Under the pieces are notes generated by a model, which was given only the letters and a program-made list of their open reading frames with translations, searched no databases and was not told the DNA's origin. This document shows, piece after piece, positions 30,124 through 38,427 of a stretch of 42,508 bases of DNA. The DNA is from an uncultured delta proteobacterium (GTDB taxonomy: Bacteria > Desulfobacterota > Syntrophia > Syntrophales > Smithellaceae), in the NCBI GenBank assembly GCA_903904655.1, contig CAIVDK010000049.1:1-42508 (forward strand). The letters run 5' to 3'. Position numbers and translations under genes: made by a program. Numbering within the stretch: the stretch's first letter is position 1; each line of letters opens with the position of its first letter.

Positions 30124-30435
30124 ATGGCCATGAGAGCAAAAAATCAGAATAAAACGGCAGCAGGCATCGACGTCCAGGAAACATGTTTCACGGTCGTCGA
30201 AGAAATATTGGAAAAAAACTTGGCTGATCTGGCTACGGTCTTATCCGTTTCCGACAACGGTAAAAGTAAGCTTCACGAGGAAGTCATGGCCATGGTAGAA
30301 AAAGGTCTGTTCAAAATCGCCCTGCGTCGTTCCAGTTATGTCAAAAGCACAGCGGCGGCGTTTCTGGGTATCAACCGCAATACGTTTACCGATAAGATGG
30401 CCAAATTGGGCATCGACTGCGAAAAAATCAAATAA
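30124..30435 (+). CDS. Fis-family helix-turn-helix DNA-binding protein
   Basis: The 103-aa protein resembles Fis in size and in its C-terminal half. LHEEVMAMVEKGLFKIALRR matches the Fis dimerisation helix, and STAAAFLGINRNTFTDKMAKLGID matches the Fis HTH. AGGAG lies five bases before ATG 30124. It is the only gene between moaC-PH and the amino-sugar cluster and could regulate either, or act globally as a nucleoid protein. It is too short to be an NtrC-type activator. Confidence 0.85.
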   Translation: MAMRAKNQNKTAAGIDVQETCFTVVEEILEKNLADLATVLSVSDNGKSKLHEEVMAMVEKGLFKIALRRSSYVKSTAAAFLGINRNTFTDKMAKLGIDCEKIK

Positions 30436-30679
30436 GGATCCCCGAAATATTTACATCCTGTATCGTTAAAAAAATCAGATCCGATTACCGGGAAAGAATC
30501 CATCCACTTCAGGAACGGTTATTGCAAGCCCCATCCTAAACAACCGGGAAAACACGGACGACATACAAAGTGTCCGCCTGGATGCATGGCGTTAGGAATG
30601 GTTCGTAAGCACCATGCAAAACCAAGCTGGAAAAGGGTTTTCATACATCAAACCTGCCCGTTCCCGATGACCAGACAGG

Positions 30680-30708
30680 TTGACACGGGTAGAACCGCAG
30701 TCTAACAA
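30680..30708 (+). promoter_or_regulatory. candidate promoter for the GlmS-like gene
   Basis: A consensus TTGACA at 30680-30685 is followed after 17 bases by TAACAA, a poor -10 box. If used, it would exclude most of the folded leader from the mRNA. It overlaps the pseudoknot pairing. Confidence 0.28.
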
Positions 30709-30754
30709 AATTGTTGAAAAAAATACCGCATGGTGTAGCTAAAACTTGCCAGGC

Positions 30755-30775
30755 CAAAGGACAAAGGGCAAAAGA
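30755..30775 (+). repeat. short heptamer-periodic tract 6
   Basis: Three 7-mers in register, CAAAGGA, CAAAGGG and CAAAAGA, end five bases before ATG 30781. Like tracts 1 and 5, the tract abuts a start codon and stands where a Shine-Dalgarno sequence would be expected. It is short and could be chance. Confidence 0.4.
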
Positions 30776-30780
30776 AAATA

Positions 30781-33700
30781 ATGATTTATACAAAAATGTT
30801 CAATGCTCTAAAGAAAATATTCTTTTTTATTACGCATTGCCAAATTTTTATCGGCGCTCATCCTGATGCTGTTGATAAACCCGCCATCATATTTTCCCCG
30901 CTTCTTCCCGGTCAACTGAATTGCGGTTTTGCCGGATTGATGACGTGCCGCCTGCAGAGAAATCCTTTGGGTATGACAGCCGATCTCTCGCTGATTGCCG
31001 TATGGAAAAAAGTTAAAAGAGCCGGTTTGCAGACTGTCTTCACCAGGGAAAATTCTGCAGGGAATTATTTAAACGGTATGGAAGCCATCCATGCCCTGGA
31101 TATGGCCATAACCCAACTCAAACAGGAAGACGCGCAGGAATTTCTTTTTTTTCAGACAGACAGATCGGCTGATTTGTTTCACACCGCTCAAGACATGACA
31201 AAGTTTCTGATTGATGAAGAGAAGCAGTTGGAAGATCAGGACGCTGTTATCAGCTCTGTTGATCTGGAAATAATCAATAGCCGGCTTCTTTCGCTCAAGG
31301 ACATCTGCTGGGTTCTGGAAAAAGATATTCTGGCCAATCTGCAAAAAATCATCTCGCTTTCCGGCGCAGAGAAATCTTCTGCGCTCAATCCTTCCGCCTT
31401 TCGGAAATACCGGAAACTCAATCTGCTGTTAAACGCGCTGGATCGTCTGGAAGTTCGGGGACGCGACTCGGCGGGTCTTCAGTTAACCTTTGTTCTGAAA
31501 AATGAACAAGTGTTGCAGGAGATCATCCGGCAGATCCGGAAAAACGGATGGGATGATGATTATCAGAGGCGGACGCAAAAAGGCGACCTTGTCAACCAAT
31601 CCATTTTCATGTCAACCGGCCATAAAGACAATCCTGGCAGCGCCAGCGTTACCTTCACCTATAAAACCTTTTCCATCGTCGGCGAGTTGGGACGCAATGT
31701 AGTTGATTTGAGACATTCCATTCAAAAGGATCACATCCTGCAATGCTTTACCGTGGCAGATTCGGATTGTGAAACAGCCCTGACGCATACCCGCTGGGCT
31801 TCCGTCGGCTCCATCACCGAGGAAAATTGCCATCCGGTAAACAATTATACATCCATTCAGTCCAATACTGCCTATCCTCATTACTCCAACACCGATGCGC
31901 AAATCAATGGGGTTCTCAATGGGGATATCGATAATTATCCGGCGCTCCGGAAGGCTTTGGAGGAAAACGGCGACTTGATCGCCTCACAGGTTACCACCGA
32001 CACCAAAATCATTCCGCTGCAAATCGAAAAGTATCTGAAGGCGGGACAGAATCTGACGGAGGCGTTCCGCCTTGCCGTTAATGATTTTGAAGGGTCGCAG
32101 GCCATCGCCATGACCTGTAACCTGGAACCGGGCAAAATGTTTCTGGCGCTCAAGGGCAGCGGCCAGTCCATTTATGTGGGCGTGAATGACGATCAGTATA
32201 TGTTTTCTTCTGAACTTTACGGCTTGGTGGAAGTCATGCCACGTTTCATCAAGATGAACGGTGAAGAAGCGGGCAACGGCAAAGCCGGCGGACAGATTTT
32301 CATCCTGGACCAGAATCGCGGCGGTGGCATAAAAGGGATCACTGCCTGCTTCTATGACGGCGTTGCCATTCCTCTCGCGGACGACGATTTACAAACCGCG
32401 GAAATCACCACACGGGATATCGACCGCAGCGATTACCCGCACTTTTTCCTCAAGGAAATTTCCGAATCCGCCCTGTCCATTAAAAGAACCCTGCGTGGCA
32501 AATACCGAATCGTCGTATCCGGTCAATCCTTCCCTCAGGTCACGTTTAATTTGGGTCCGGATATCGTTCCTTCCGCTGTGCGCAATGGACTTCAAAACGG
32601 CTCAATTAAAAACATCATCGTCATCGGTCATGGAACAGCAGCCGTAGCAGGCCAAGTCTTAGCCGATACGCTGTCTTATTATCTCAAAGGCAGCCACCTC
32701 AACATCCTTGCCCGTATCGCCTCGGAACTAAGCGGTTTCGGACTGAAAGACGATCTGGCTGACACGCTCGTTATTCCGATCACGCAATCGGGCACGACCA
32801 CCGACACCAACCGGGCTGTGGCCATGGCCCGGGAACGCAGTGCGCAAATCATCTCCATCGTCAACCGCAGACAATCGGATATTACCACCAAATCACACGG
32901 CGTCTTTTATACCAGCGACGGCCGAGATATTGAAATGTCCGTTGCCTCCACCAAAGCTTTCTACGCCCAAATTGTCGCGGGACAAGTGCTGGCGCTGTTT
33001 ATTGCCCAGCTCCTGGGATTGCGGACCGATGAAGACATCGCGACAGCGCTCAAACATCTTGAATCCGCGCCACGTCTGATGGAACGAATATTTGACAGTC
33101 GTGAAGCCATTGCCGCCTCGGTGAAAAAAACAGCCGGCAAGCGTTTCTGGGCGATTGTGGGCAGCGGCCCCAACAAGGCGGCGGCGGACGAAATCCGCAT
33201 CAAACTGTCGGAGCTTTGCTACAAAACGATTTCCACGGATATCGTGGAAAACAAAAAACACATCGATCTGTCCGCCGAACCGCTGATTCTGGTATGCGCC
33301 GCCGGCAACCCCGAGGCGGTTGTGGAAGACGTGGTCAAGGATGTCGCGATATTCAGAGCGCATAAGGCCACCACCGTCGTTTTCGCCGATGAAGGCGATC
33401 ACCGATTTGACGCCGTCGCCGACGCGGTCATCGCCATACCCATCGCACCTGCGCCCCTGCCGGTGATCCTCAATACCATGGCCGGCCATCTGTGGGGTTA
33501 CTTTGCGGCGCGTGCCATTGATGAAGAGGCACAGATTTTCCGCGAATTCCGCAGCCGCCTGGCGACGGAATTGACGAAAAGGACAAAAAATAAATTATCT
33601 ATTTTTGACATTTTCGACATGATTGCGGATGTTTCTTTTTGCCGGATCATCAATGATTTTTATGCCCTGTTCAAATCCCAAAGCCAAAACGGAGCGTTCA

Positions 33701-34515
33701 GCGTTCTAGCCGGCCAAACCGTTGCCGATCTGCTGCTCTTGTTGAAATATGCCTCAGGCAAGCTGCCGCTGCAGGACATTCGCCAGGAATTCAAAGGAGA
33801 AGAGGATCTGCTCAATCCGTTTGATCTTCTGGACGCAATGCTCGGAACGGCCATTGATGAGTTGACTCGTCCGATTGACGCCATCCGCCATCAAGCCAAA
33901 ACCGTCACGGTGGGCACCAGCCGGAAGGAAAAAGAACTCAAAGGCATCGTGTTCGACCTGCTCGAAACCCTCAAGTTTTCCGCGAAAAATATGACCTATC
34001 GCAACATTCTATCGATCCATCGCCTCCAGCCTGCCCTAGCAGCGGTACGGGGATATACGGTTTATGATATCAGCGGTCTTGATGAACAGAGTCATCCCGC
34101 GCAAGATTCGACCATTGCAATCCGCGTCAAAAGCGGCGTGGCCAATGATATGAAGTCACGCGCGGATCATTCCACAACGCTGATGGGAGTGAAAAAAACC
34201 ATCGTCAGCACAGGCCATGTCTATCTGGGCCGGGGCAAAACAGACAGCGCCCCGATTATGATCATCCCTCTGCAGGGTGCAGGCGCCCAGATCGTGAACC
34301 TGCTGCTGATTCACATCACCTTCAATGAAACACTGAACCTGTCTGAAAAAATAGAGGTACTGGGATACCGGTATGACGATATCCGCAACCTGATTAATGA
34401 ATACAACCTCGCCTGGAACGACCGGTATTTGGATACTCTGTCGCTGGAATCGCTTTTCAGCGAATCTATTGAAATAATTGCCGGACGGATAAAATCACAG
34501 CACAGCCAATTCTAG
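30781..34515 (+). CDS. large GlmS-like protein: class II glutamine amidotransferase plus double SIS domain, with extra domains
   Basis: Resembles glucosamine-6-phosphate synthase but is 1244 aa against about 610. The presumed catalytic cysteine is Cys48 in LNCGFAGL, not residue 1. Amidotransferase residues follow after a roughly 150-residue insertion: RGRDSAG (226-232), HTRWA with Arg338, LNG (380-381) and Asp407. The SIS pair shows GHGTA (616-620), QSGTTTDT (from 669) and SVASTKAF (720-727). Lys808, Glu811 and His827 keep the exact spacing of E. coli Lys485, Glu488 and His504. The usual C-terminal tail with the Schiff-base lysine (PRNLAKSVTVE) is not seen. Instead about 310 residues of unknown type follow. 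It heads the amino-sugar cluster. Actual product unproven. Confidence 0.8.
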   Translation: MIYTKMFNALKKIFFFITHCQIFIGAHPDAVDKPAIIFSPLLPGQLNCGFAGLMTCRLQRNPLGMTADLSLIAVWKKVKRAGLQTVFTRENSAGNYLNGMEAIHALDMAITQLKQEDAQEFLFFQTDRSADLFHTAQDMTKFLIDEEKQLEDQDAVISSVDLEIINSRLLSLKDICWVLEKDILANLQKIISLSGAEKSSALNPSAFRKYRKLNLLLNALDRLEVRGRDSAGLQLTFVLKNEQVLQEIIRQIRKNGWDDDYQRRTQKGDLVNQSIFMSTGHKDNPGSASVTFTYKTFSIVGELGRNVVDLRHSIQKDHILQCFTVADSDCETALTHTRWASVGSITEENCHPVNNYTSIQSNTAYPHYSNTDAQINGVLNGDIDNYPALRKALEENGDLIASQVTTDTKIIPLQIEKYLKAGQNLTEAFRLAVNDFEGSQAIAMTCNLEPGKMFLALKGSGQSIYVGVNDDQYMFSSELYGLVEVMPRFIKMNGEEAGNGKAGGQIFILDQNRGGGIKGITACFYDGVAIPLADDDLQTAEITTRDIDRSDYPHFFLKEISESALSIKRTLRGKYRIVVSGQSFPQVTFNLGPDIVPSAVRNGLQNGSIKNIIVIGHGTAAVAGQVLADTLSYYLKGSHLNILARIASELSGFGLKDDLADTLVIPITQSGTTTDTNRAVAMARERSAQIISIVNRRQSDITTKSHGVFYTSDGRDIEMSVASTKAFYAQIVAGQVLALFIAQLLGLRTDEDIATALKHLESAPRLMERIFDSREAIAASVKKTAGKRFWAIVGSGPNKAAADEIRIKLSELCYKTISTDIVENKKHIDLSAEPLILVCAAGNPEAVVEDVVKDVAIFRAHKATTVVFADEGDHRFDAVADAVIAIPIAPAPLPVILNTMAGHLWGYFAARAIDEEAQIFREFRSRLATELTKRTKNKLSIFDIFDMIADVSFCRIINDFYALFKSQSQNGAFSVLAGQTVADLLLLLKYASGKLPLQDIRQEFKGEEDLLNPFDLLDAMLGTAIDELTRPIDAIRHQAKTVTVGTSRKEKELKGIVFDLLETLKFSAKNMTYRNILSIHRLQPALAAVRGYTVYDISGLDEQSHPAQDSTIAIRVKSGVANDMKSRADHSTTLMGVKKTIVSTGHVYLGRGKTDSAPIMIIPLQGAGAQIVNLLLIHITFNETLNLSEKIEVLGYRYDDIRNLINEYNLAWNDRYLDTLSLESLFSESIEIIAGRIKSQHSQF

Positions 34516-34556
34516 GCTCAGCATAAACTTGCATAATGGCTGAACCTTTTACAAAT
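34513..34556 (+). terminator. imperfect hairpin after the GlmS-like gene
   Basis: TCAGCAT and ATGGCTGA pair with one bulge and are followed by CCTTTTAC. The stem is short and the T-run poor, so this may be a partial terminator or only a pause site before the regulator gene. Confidence 0.25.
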
Positions 34557-34598
34557 TAAGCGCCTGTCCGGATCAGTATGAAAAAATCAAATTTTCGT

Positions 34599-34627
34599 TT
34601 GACAAAGTAGTTTTTTGAAAGTAGGTA
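34599..34627 (+). promoter_or_regulatory. candidate promoter for the NrpR-like regulator
   Basis: A consensus TTGACA (34599-34604) is followed after 17 bases by TAGGTA, with the palindrome GTATAC at 34625-34630. It would start transcription just before ATG 34663 and argues against the upstream TTG start. Confidence 0.3.
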
Positions 34628-34662
34628 TACGGCAAACGATAGCCGATTGCGATGGAAAACGC

Positions 34663-35664
34663 ATGAAAGAGCTTTTTAAGCCTGAAGACATTGAACGAAA
34701 AGTCATCCTCATTCTGAAAATTCTGCACGAAAGCCCGGAACCGATGGGCGCGCGTGTGCTTGCCCGCAGGATGTTGGAGCGCAACGTGCAACTCAGTGAA
34801 AGGACGGTCCGCTATCATCTCAAGATTATGGACGAACGGGGACTTACCCAACTGGTGGGCAGGCGCGACGGCCGGATCATCACAGAGCAGGGGCTTGCCG
34901 AAGTATCCGACGCCCGCGTGCAGGACAAGATTGGCCTTTCCATTTCACGCATAGACATCCTGTCCTTCAAGACGACTTTTGATATCAAAAAGAAACGTGG
35001 TTTGGTGCCGGTTAATATCTCCTTCTTCCCGAAAGAGCAGTTTAATCAAGCCCTGAAGATCATGAAGCCTGTCTTTCAAAAAAAGCTGGCCGTCAGCTCA
35101 CGCGTCGCAGTAGCACAGGCCGGCAAGACACTGGGTGATATTGTGGTGCCTCAGGGCAAAGTGGGATTCGCAACCGTGTGCAGTATCGTGATCAATGGCG
35201 TTCTTTTAAAGCATGGCATTCCCATTGATTCCAAGTTTGGCGGTATTCTCCAGATGAGAAAAGGGGAAATATTGAGATTTGTAGAACTGATTCATTACGC
35301 CGGCTCATCGCTCGATCCTTCGGAAATCTTTATTCGCGGAAAGATGACCGCTGTCGGACAAGTGGTGGCTGAAGGCGAGGGGAAAATTCTGGCCAATTTC
35401 CGTGAAATACCCGCACTGAGCCGGAGCCTGGTTGACCGCGTGGTCGATGACTTTGCCAAGACCGGTATTCATGGCGTCTTATCCATCGGCAATATCGGCC
35501 ATCCTGTGTGTCAGACCCATGTGGATATGAATAAGATCGGGATGATTCTTATCGGCGGCTTGAACCCGGTTGCTGCGGTCGGTGAAGAAGGTTTTGATGT
35601 GGACAATAAAGCCATGTCCACGGTGATGGAATTTGAAAAGCTAAAGGATATTGAGACGCTTTAG
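34663..35664 (+). CDS. NrpR-like transcriptional regulator (winged HTH plus DUF128 domain)
   Basis: The 333-aa protein has an N-terminal winged helix (about residues 5-75, with LARRML...LSERTVRYHLKIMDERGL). One NrpR/DUF128 regulatory domain follows (about 90-325, with KFGGILQM and IGNIGHPVCQTHVDMNKIGMILIGGLNP). In methanogens NrpR represses nitrogen-assimilation genes and senses 2-oxoglutarate, using two such domains; here there is one. The gene sits inside the amino-sugar cluster, directly after a glutamine-dependent enzyme, so control by nitrogen status is plausible but inferred. I prefer ATG 34663 over TTG 34615 because a consensus -35 box lies just upstream of the TTG. Confidence 0.8.
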   Translation: MKELFKPEDIERKVILILKILHESPEPMGARVLARRMLERNVQLSERTVRYHLKIMDERGLTQLVGRRDGRIITEQGLAEVSDARVQDKIGLSISRIDILSFKTTFDIKKKRGLVPVNISFFPKEQFNQALKIMKPVFQKKLAVSSRVAVAQAGKTLGDIVVPQGKVGFATVCSIVINGVLLKHGIPIDSKFGGILQMRKGEILRFVELIHYAGSSLDPSEIFIRGKMTAVGQVVAEGEGKILANFREIPALSRSLVDRVVDDFAKTGIHGVLSIGNIGHPVCQTHVDMNKIGMILIGGLNPVAAVGEEGFDVDNKAMSTVMEFEKLKDIETL

Positions 35665-35736
35665 ATATCGCGAGAAATGTCGTGAGCATATAAACGCATC
35701 GCGGCATGTCATTGAATACGGTTGTATGGAGGCGCT

Positions 35737-36993
35737 ATGGATTTTAAGCCGAAATCCTATGAAAAAATTTGTCAACTGATCGATCGAGGCGTGGATATTC
35801 CCAACCCCGGAACACTCGATATCGGCAATGAAATCAATGTCGATCAAATTTCGGGAAAGGGTGTTACGATTTATCCGGGTTGCCGGATCTATGGCGCAAA
35901 AACCGTTATTTCATCCGGCTGCAAGCTGGGCTACGAGGCGCCGGTCACGATTGAAGACTGCCAACTTGGACCGGCAGTCGAGCTCAAGGGCGGCTTCTTC
36001 AGCAAATCTGTTTTTTTGGAAAAAGCAAATATGGGCATGGGCGCGCATGTCCGTGAAGGATGCATTCTGGAGGAAGAAGCCGGTGGCGCCCATTGTGTAG
36101 GATTAAAACAAACCATTCTTTTCCCCTTCGTAACACTGGGCAGCTTGATCAACTTCTGTGACTGCCTGATGGCCGGCGGCACCAGCCGAAGCAATCATAG
36201 CGAAGTGGGAAGCTCCTATATCCATTTCAATTTCACGCCGGATGCCGACAAAACAACGCCTTCAATGCTTGGCGATGTCCCCCGGGGGGTGATGCTCAAC
36301 CAGCCCCCCATTTTTCTAGGCGGTCAGGGAGGGATCATCGGCCCAGTGCGTCTGGGATACGGCAATATCGTAGCGGCGGGCTCCATCCTGCGGCATGATT
36401 ATTCCGGGGACAATCAACTAATCTTCGAGAAGGCCCCGGCAAGCAGCGTGAAGGACTTCGTTCCAGCAGCCTACCCCGGGCTCGGTCGTGTTGTGGAAAA
36501 CAATATTCTCTATCTGGCCAACCTGACGGCTCTTGAGTCATGGTACACACATGTCAGAAAGCCGTTTCTGGAAACCCAACCGTTCGGGCTTCTCTTGTAT
36601 GCAGGTGTCGCGGAACAACTTTCCGCAGCGAAAAAGGAACGTCTCAAAAGGTTAAAGGCGCTGGCGGAGAAAGCCAAAATGGCAGCCAGCAAAAACCGGC
36701 AGGGCGCAGCAGCCGGTGCAAGGCAGGAGCTCTCTGGGCAAATCGGCTTCATAGAAGGACTCTTCACGGGGAAAATGCCGGACGTCCTGACCGCGACAGA
36801 TCGATCCCGTGAGGCCTTTCTCAATGATTTCGAAAAGGCTACAGGAAACAGCAAAGCGAATTACCTCACGGCCATTCAGGGGCTGCCCGTGGAGATTTCG
36901 TTAAAAGGTGTTATATGGTTAAATGGCATAGTAAATGCTCTTGCCCAAAAGGTCACGCAGGCTCTGCCGTCGCTGGATTTATTCAAAAAATAA
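35737..36993 (+). CDS. GlmU-like left-handed beta-helix protein without a uridylyltransferase domain
   Basis: The 418-aa protein consists of hexapeptide repeats (about residues 25-260) and a helical C-terminal part rich in Lys and Ala (about 280-418). Its last coils resemble the GlmU acetyltransferase: SRSNHSEVGSSYIHFNFTPD aligns with the region holding catalytic His363 of E. coli GlmU, and GPVRLGYGNIVAAGSILRHD matches the next coil. No N-terminal nucleotidyltransferase motif (LAAGxGTRM) exists. It may acetylate glucosamine-1-phosphate made by the adjacent mutase, leaving uridylylation to another protein. GGAGG four bases before ATG 35737 fixes the start. Confidence 0.75.
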   Translation: MDFKPKSYEKICQLIDRGVDIPNPGTLDIGNEINVDQISGKGVTIYPGCRIYGAKTVISSGCKLGYEAPVTIEDCQLGPAVELKGGFFSKSVFLEKANMGMGAHVREGCILEEEAGGAHCVGLKQTILFPFVTLGSLINFCDCLMAGGTSRSNHSEVGSSYIHFNFTPDADKTTPSMLGDVPRGVMLNQPPIFLGGQGGIIGPVRLGYGNIVAAGSILRHDYSGDNQLIFEKAPASSVKDFVPAAYPGLGRVVENNILYLANLTALESWYTHVRKPFLETQPFGLLLYAGVAEQLSAAKKERLKRLKALAEKAKMAASKNRQGAAAGARQELSGQIGFIEGLFTGKMPDVLTATDRSREAFLNDFEKATGNSKANYLTAIQGLPVEISLKGVIWLNGIVNALAQKVTQALPSLDLFKK

Positions 36994-37053
36994 TATTAAA
37001 ATAATTTTGATCAGTTGATTCACAAGCAGTAAATCATTGCAAAAAGGAGAATA

Positions 37054-38406
37054 ATGATGGGGAAATTATTTGGAACCGACGGAATCAGAGGAGAAGCCAA
37101 CCGCTATCCGATGAACGCGGCAATTGCCTTCAGTGTCGGGCAGGCCGTCGCACACCTGTTTAAAAAAGACAAACACCGTGCCCACGTGATCATTGGAAAG
37201 GATACCCGGATTTCGGGATACATGCTGGAGAGTTCACTGGAAGCGGGAATCACGTCCATGGGAGGGTGCCCCATCCTTGTCGGCGTGCTGCCCACCCCGG
37301 GAATTGCCTTCATCGCCCAAAGCATGCGGGCTGACGCCGGCATTGTCATTTCCGCTTCACACAATCCCTTCCAGGATAATGGCCTGAAAATTTTTGGCGG
37401 TGACGGTTTTAAATTGACCGATGAAGAGGAAGACAACATTGAAAACCTGATCCTTAATAAAAAGCTTTCTGAACTGATGCCGACAGCCAGCGGCATGGGG
37501 AAAGCCGCCCGCCTGGATGATGTTAACGGACGTTATATCGTTTTTTTGAAAAATTCCTTTCCCCGTAATCTCTCCATGGAGGGGATGAAAATCGTTTTGG
37601 ATACCGCCAACGGCGCAACATACAAAGTGGCACCTAACGCCTTTATTGAACTGGGCGCCGATGTTGAAGTCATTCACAACACGCCGGACGGTGTAAACAT
37701 CAACGCCAAGTGCGGCTCACAGCACACAGAGGACCTCAGGAAGAAAGTCGTGGAAAGCGGCGCGGCCATTGGCCTGGCCTTTGACGGGGACGGCGACCGC
37801 CTCATTGCCGTGGATGAAAAGGGTAACGAGATCACCGGTGATCAGATTCTCATCATCTGTGCCAATATCTTGAAAAGAGAAGGCAAGTTGAAAAACGATC
37901 TTCTGGTCAGCACGGTGATGAGTAACCTCGGCTTGAAGGTTGCCTGCAAGAAATACGGCTTTAAGCACCATGCCTCAAAAGTGGGAGACCGCTATGTTCT
38001 CGAAGATATGCTGCGGATGGGATCCGTGATCGGTGGTGAGGAAGCAGGTCATATGATCTTTCTGGATCATCACACCACGGGAGACGGCATTGTTGCCGCC
38101 ATGCAGCTCGTTGCGGCGATGGCGAAAGAAGGCAAACCCCTTTCCGAACTGGCGCGCATGATGGATGTTTTCCCGCAGAAATTGATCAATGTTGATGTCA
38201 AAATCAAGCCGGATATTGATAAAGTCCCGAAGCTGGTAGAAGCCATCTCACAAATAGAAAAAGAACTGGGTGAAGAAGGACGCGTTCTGGTCCGGTATTC
38301 CGGCACTCAGAATATGTGTCGTGTCATGGTGGAAGGACCTTCCGATCTGGTAACCGCAAAATATTGTCAACAGCTCGCCGATATCGTAAAAAGTGAACTG
38401 GGATAG
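37054..38406 (+). CDS. glmM: phosphoglucosamine mutase (GlmM-type)
   Basis: Interconverts glucosamine-6- and -1-phosphate. The 450-aa protein begins GKLFGTDGIRGEAN, has the phosphoserine loop VISASHNPF (Ser102), the metal loop DGDGDR (244-249) and the sugar-binding GGEEAGH. The C-terminal phosphate loop reads RYSGTQNMCRVMVEG, where GlmM normally has SGTEP, a mild deviation. AAGGAGA precedes ATG 37054. It follows the GlmU-like gene by 60 bases and precedes the NagB-like gene by 21 bases, consistent with one operon. Other phosphohexomutases are possible, but the N-terminus favours GlmM. Confidence 0.9.
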   Translation: MMGKLFGTDGIRGEANRYPMNAAIAFSVGQAVAHLFKKDKHRAHVIIGKDTRISGYMLESSLEAGITSMGGCPILVGVLPTPGIAFIAQSMRADAGIVISASHNPFQDNGLKIFGGDGFKLTDEEEDNIENLILNKKLSELMPTASGMGKAARLDDVNGRYIVFLKNSFPRNLSMEGMKIVLDTANGATYKVAPNAFIELGADVEVIHNTPDGVNINAKCGSQHTEDLRKKVVESGAAIGLAFDGDGDRLIAVDEKGNEITGDQILIICANILKREGKLKNDLLVSTVMSNLGLKVACKKYGFKHHASKVGDRYVLEDMLRMGSVIGGEEAGHMIFLDHHTTGDGIVAAMQLVAAMAKEGKPLSELARMMDVFPQKLINVDVKIKPDIDKVPKLVEAISQIEKELGEEGRVLVRYSGTQNMCRVMVEGPSDLVTAKYCQQLADIVKSELG

Positions 38407-38427
38407 CTTAAAGGAGAAGAATAAATC

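Larger units (their letters stand above)
30436..30780 (+). other. 345-base structured-looking leader before the GlmS-like gene
   Basis: No ORF was found. Local pairings seen by eye: CGGAC/GTCCG (30555-30559 with 30572-30576); TGCATGG/CCATGCA (30583-30589 with 30612-30618), enclosing further TTA/TAA and GAA/TTC pairs; GAAAA-GGG-TTTTC (30630-30642). There is also an H-type pseudoknot arrangement, AACCTG/CAGGTT (30651-30656 with 30676-30681) interleaved with CCCGT/ACGGG (30657-30661 with 30685-30689). It may be a cis-regulatory leader or an independent small RNA. No known class was recognised. Confidence 0.4.

Noticed and set aside
30436-30780. glmS ribozyme upstream of the GlmS-like gene
   Set aside because: The conserved AGCGCC core of the glmS ribozyme is not present, and that class is mainly Firmicute. 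The fold seen is different.
30436-30780. 6S RNA, SRP RNA, RNase P RNA or tmRNA
   Set aside because: I looked for SRP (GGAAGGAAGCAG), RNase P and tmRNA signature words and found none. A 6S-type long stem could not be built convincingly by eye.
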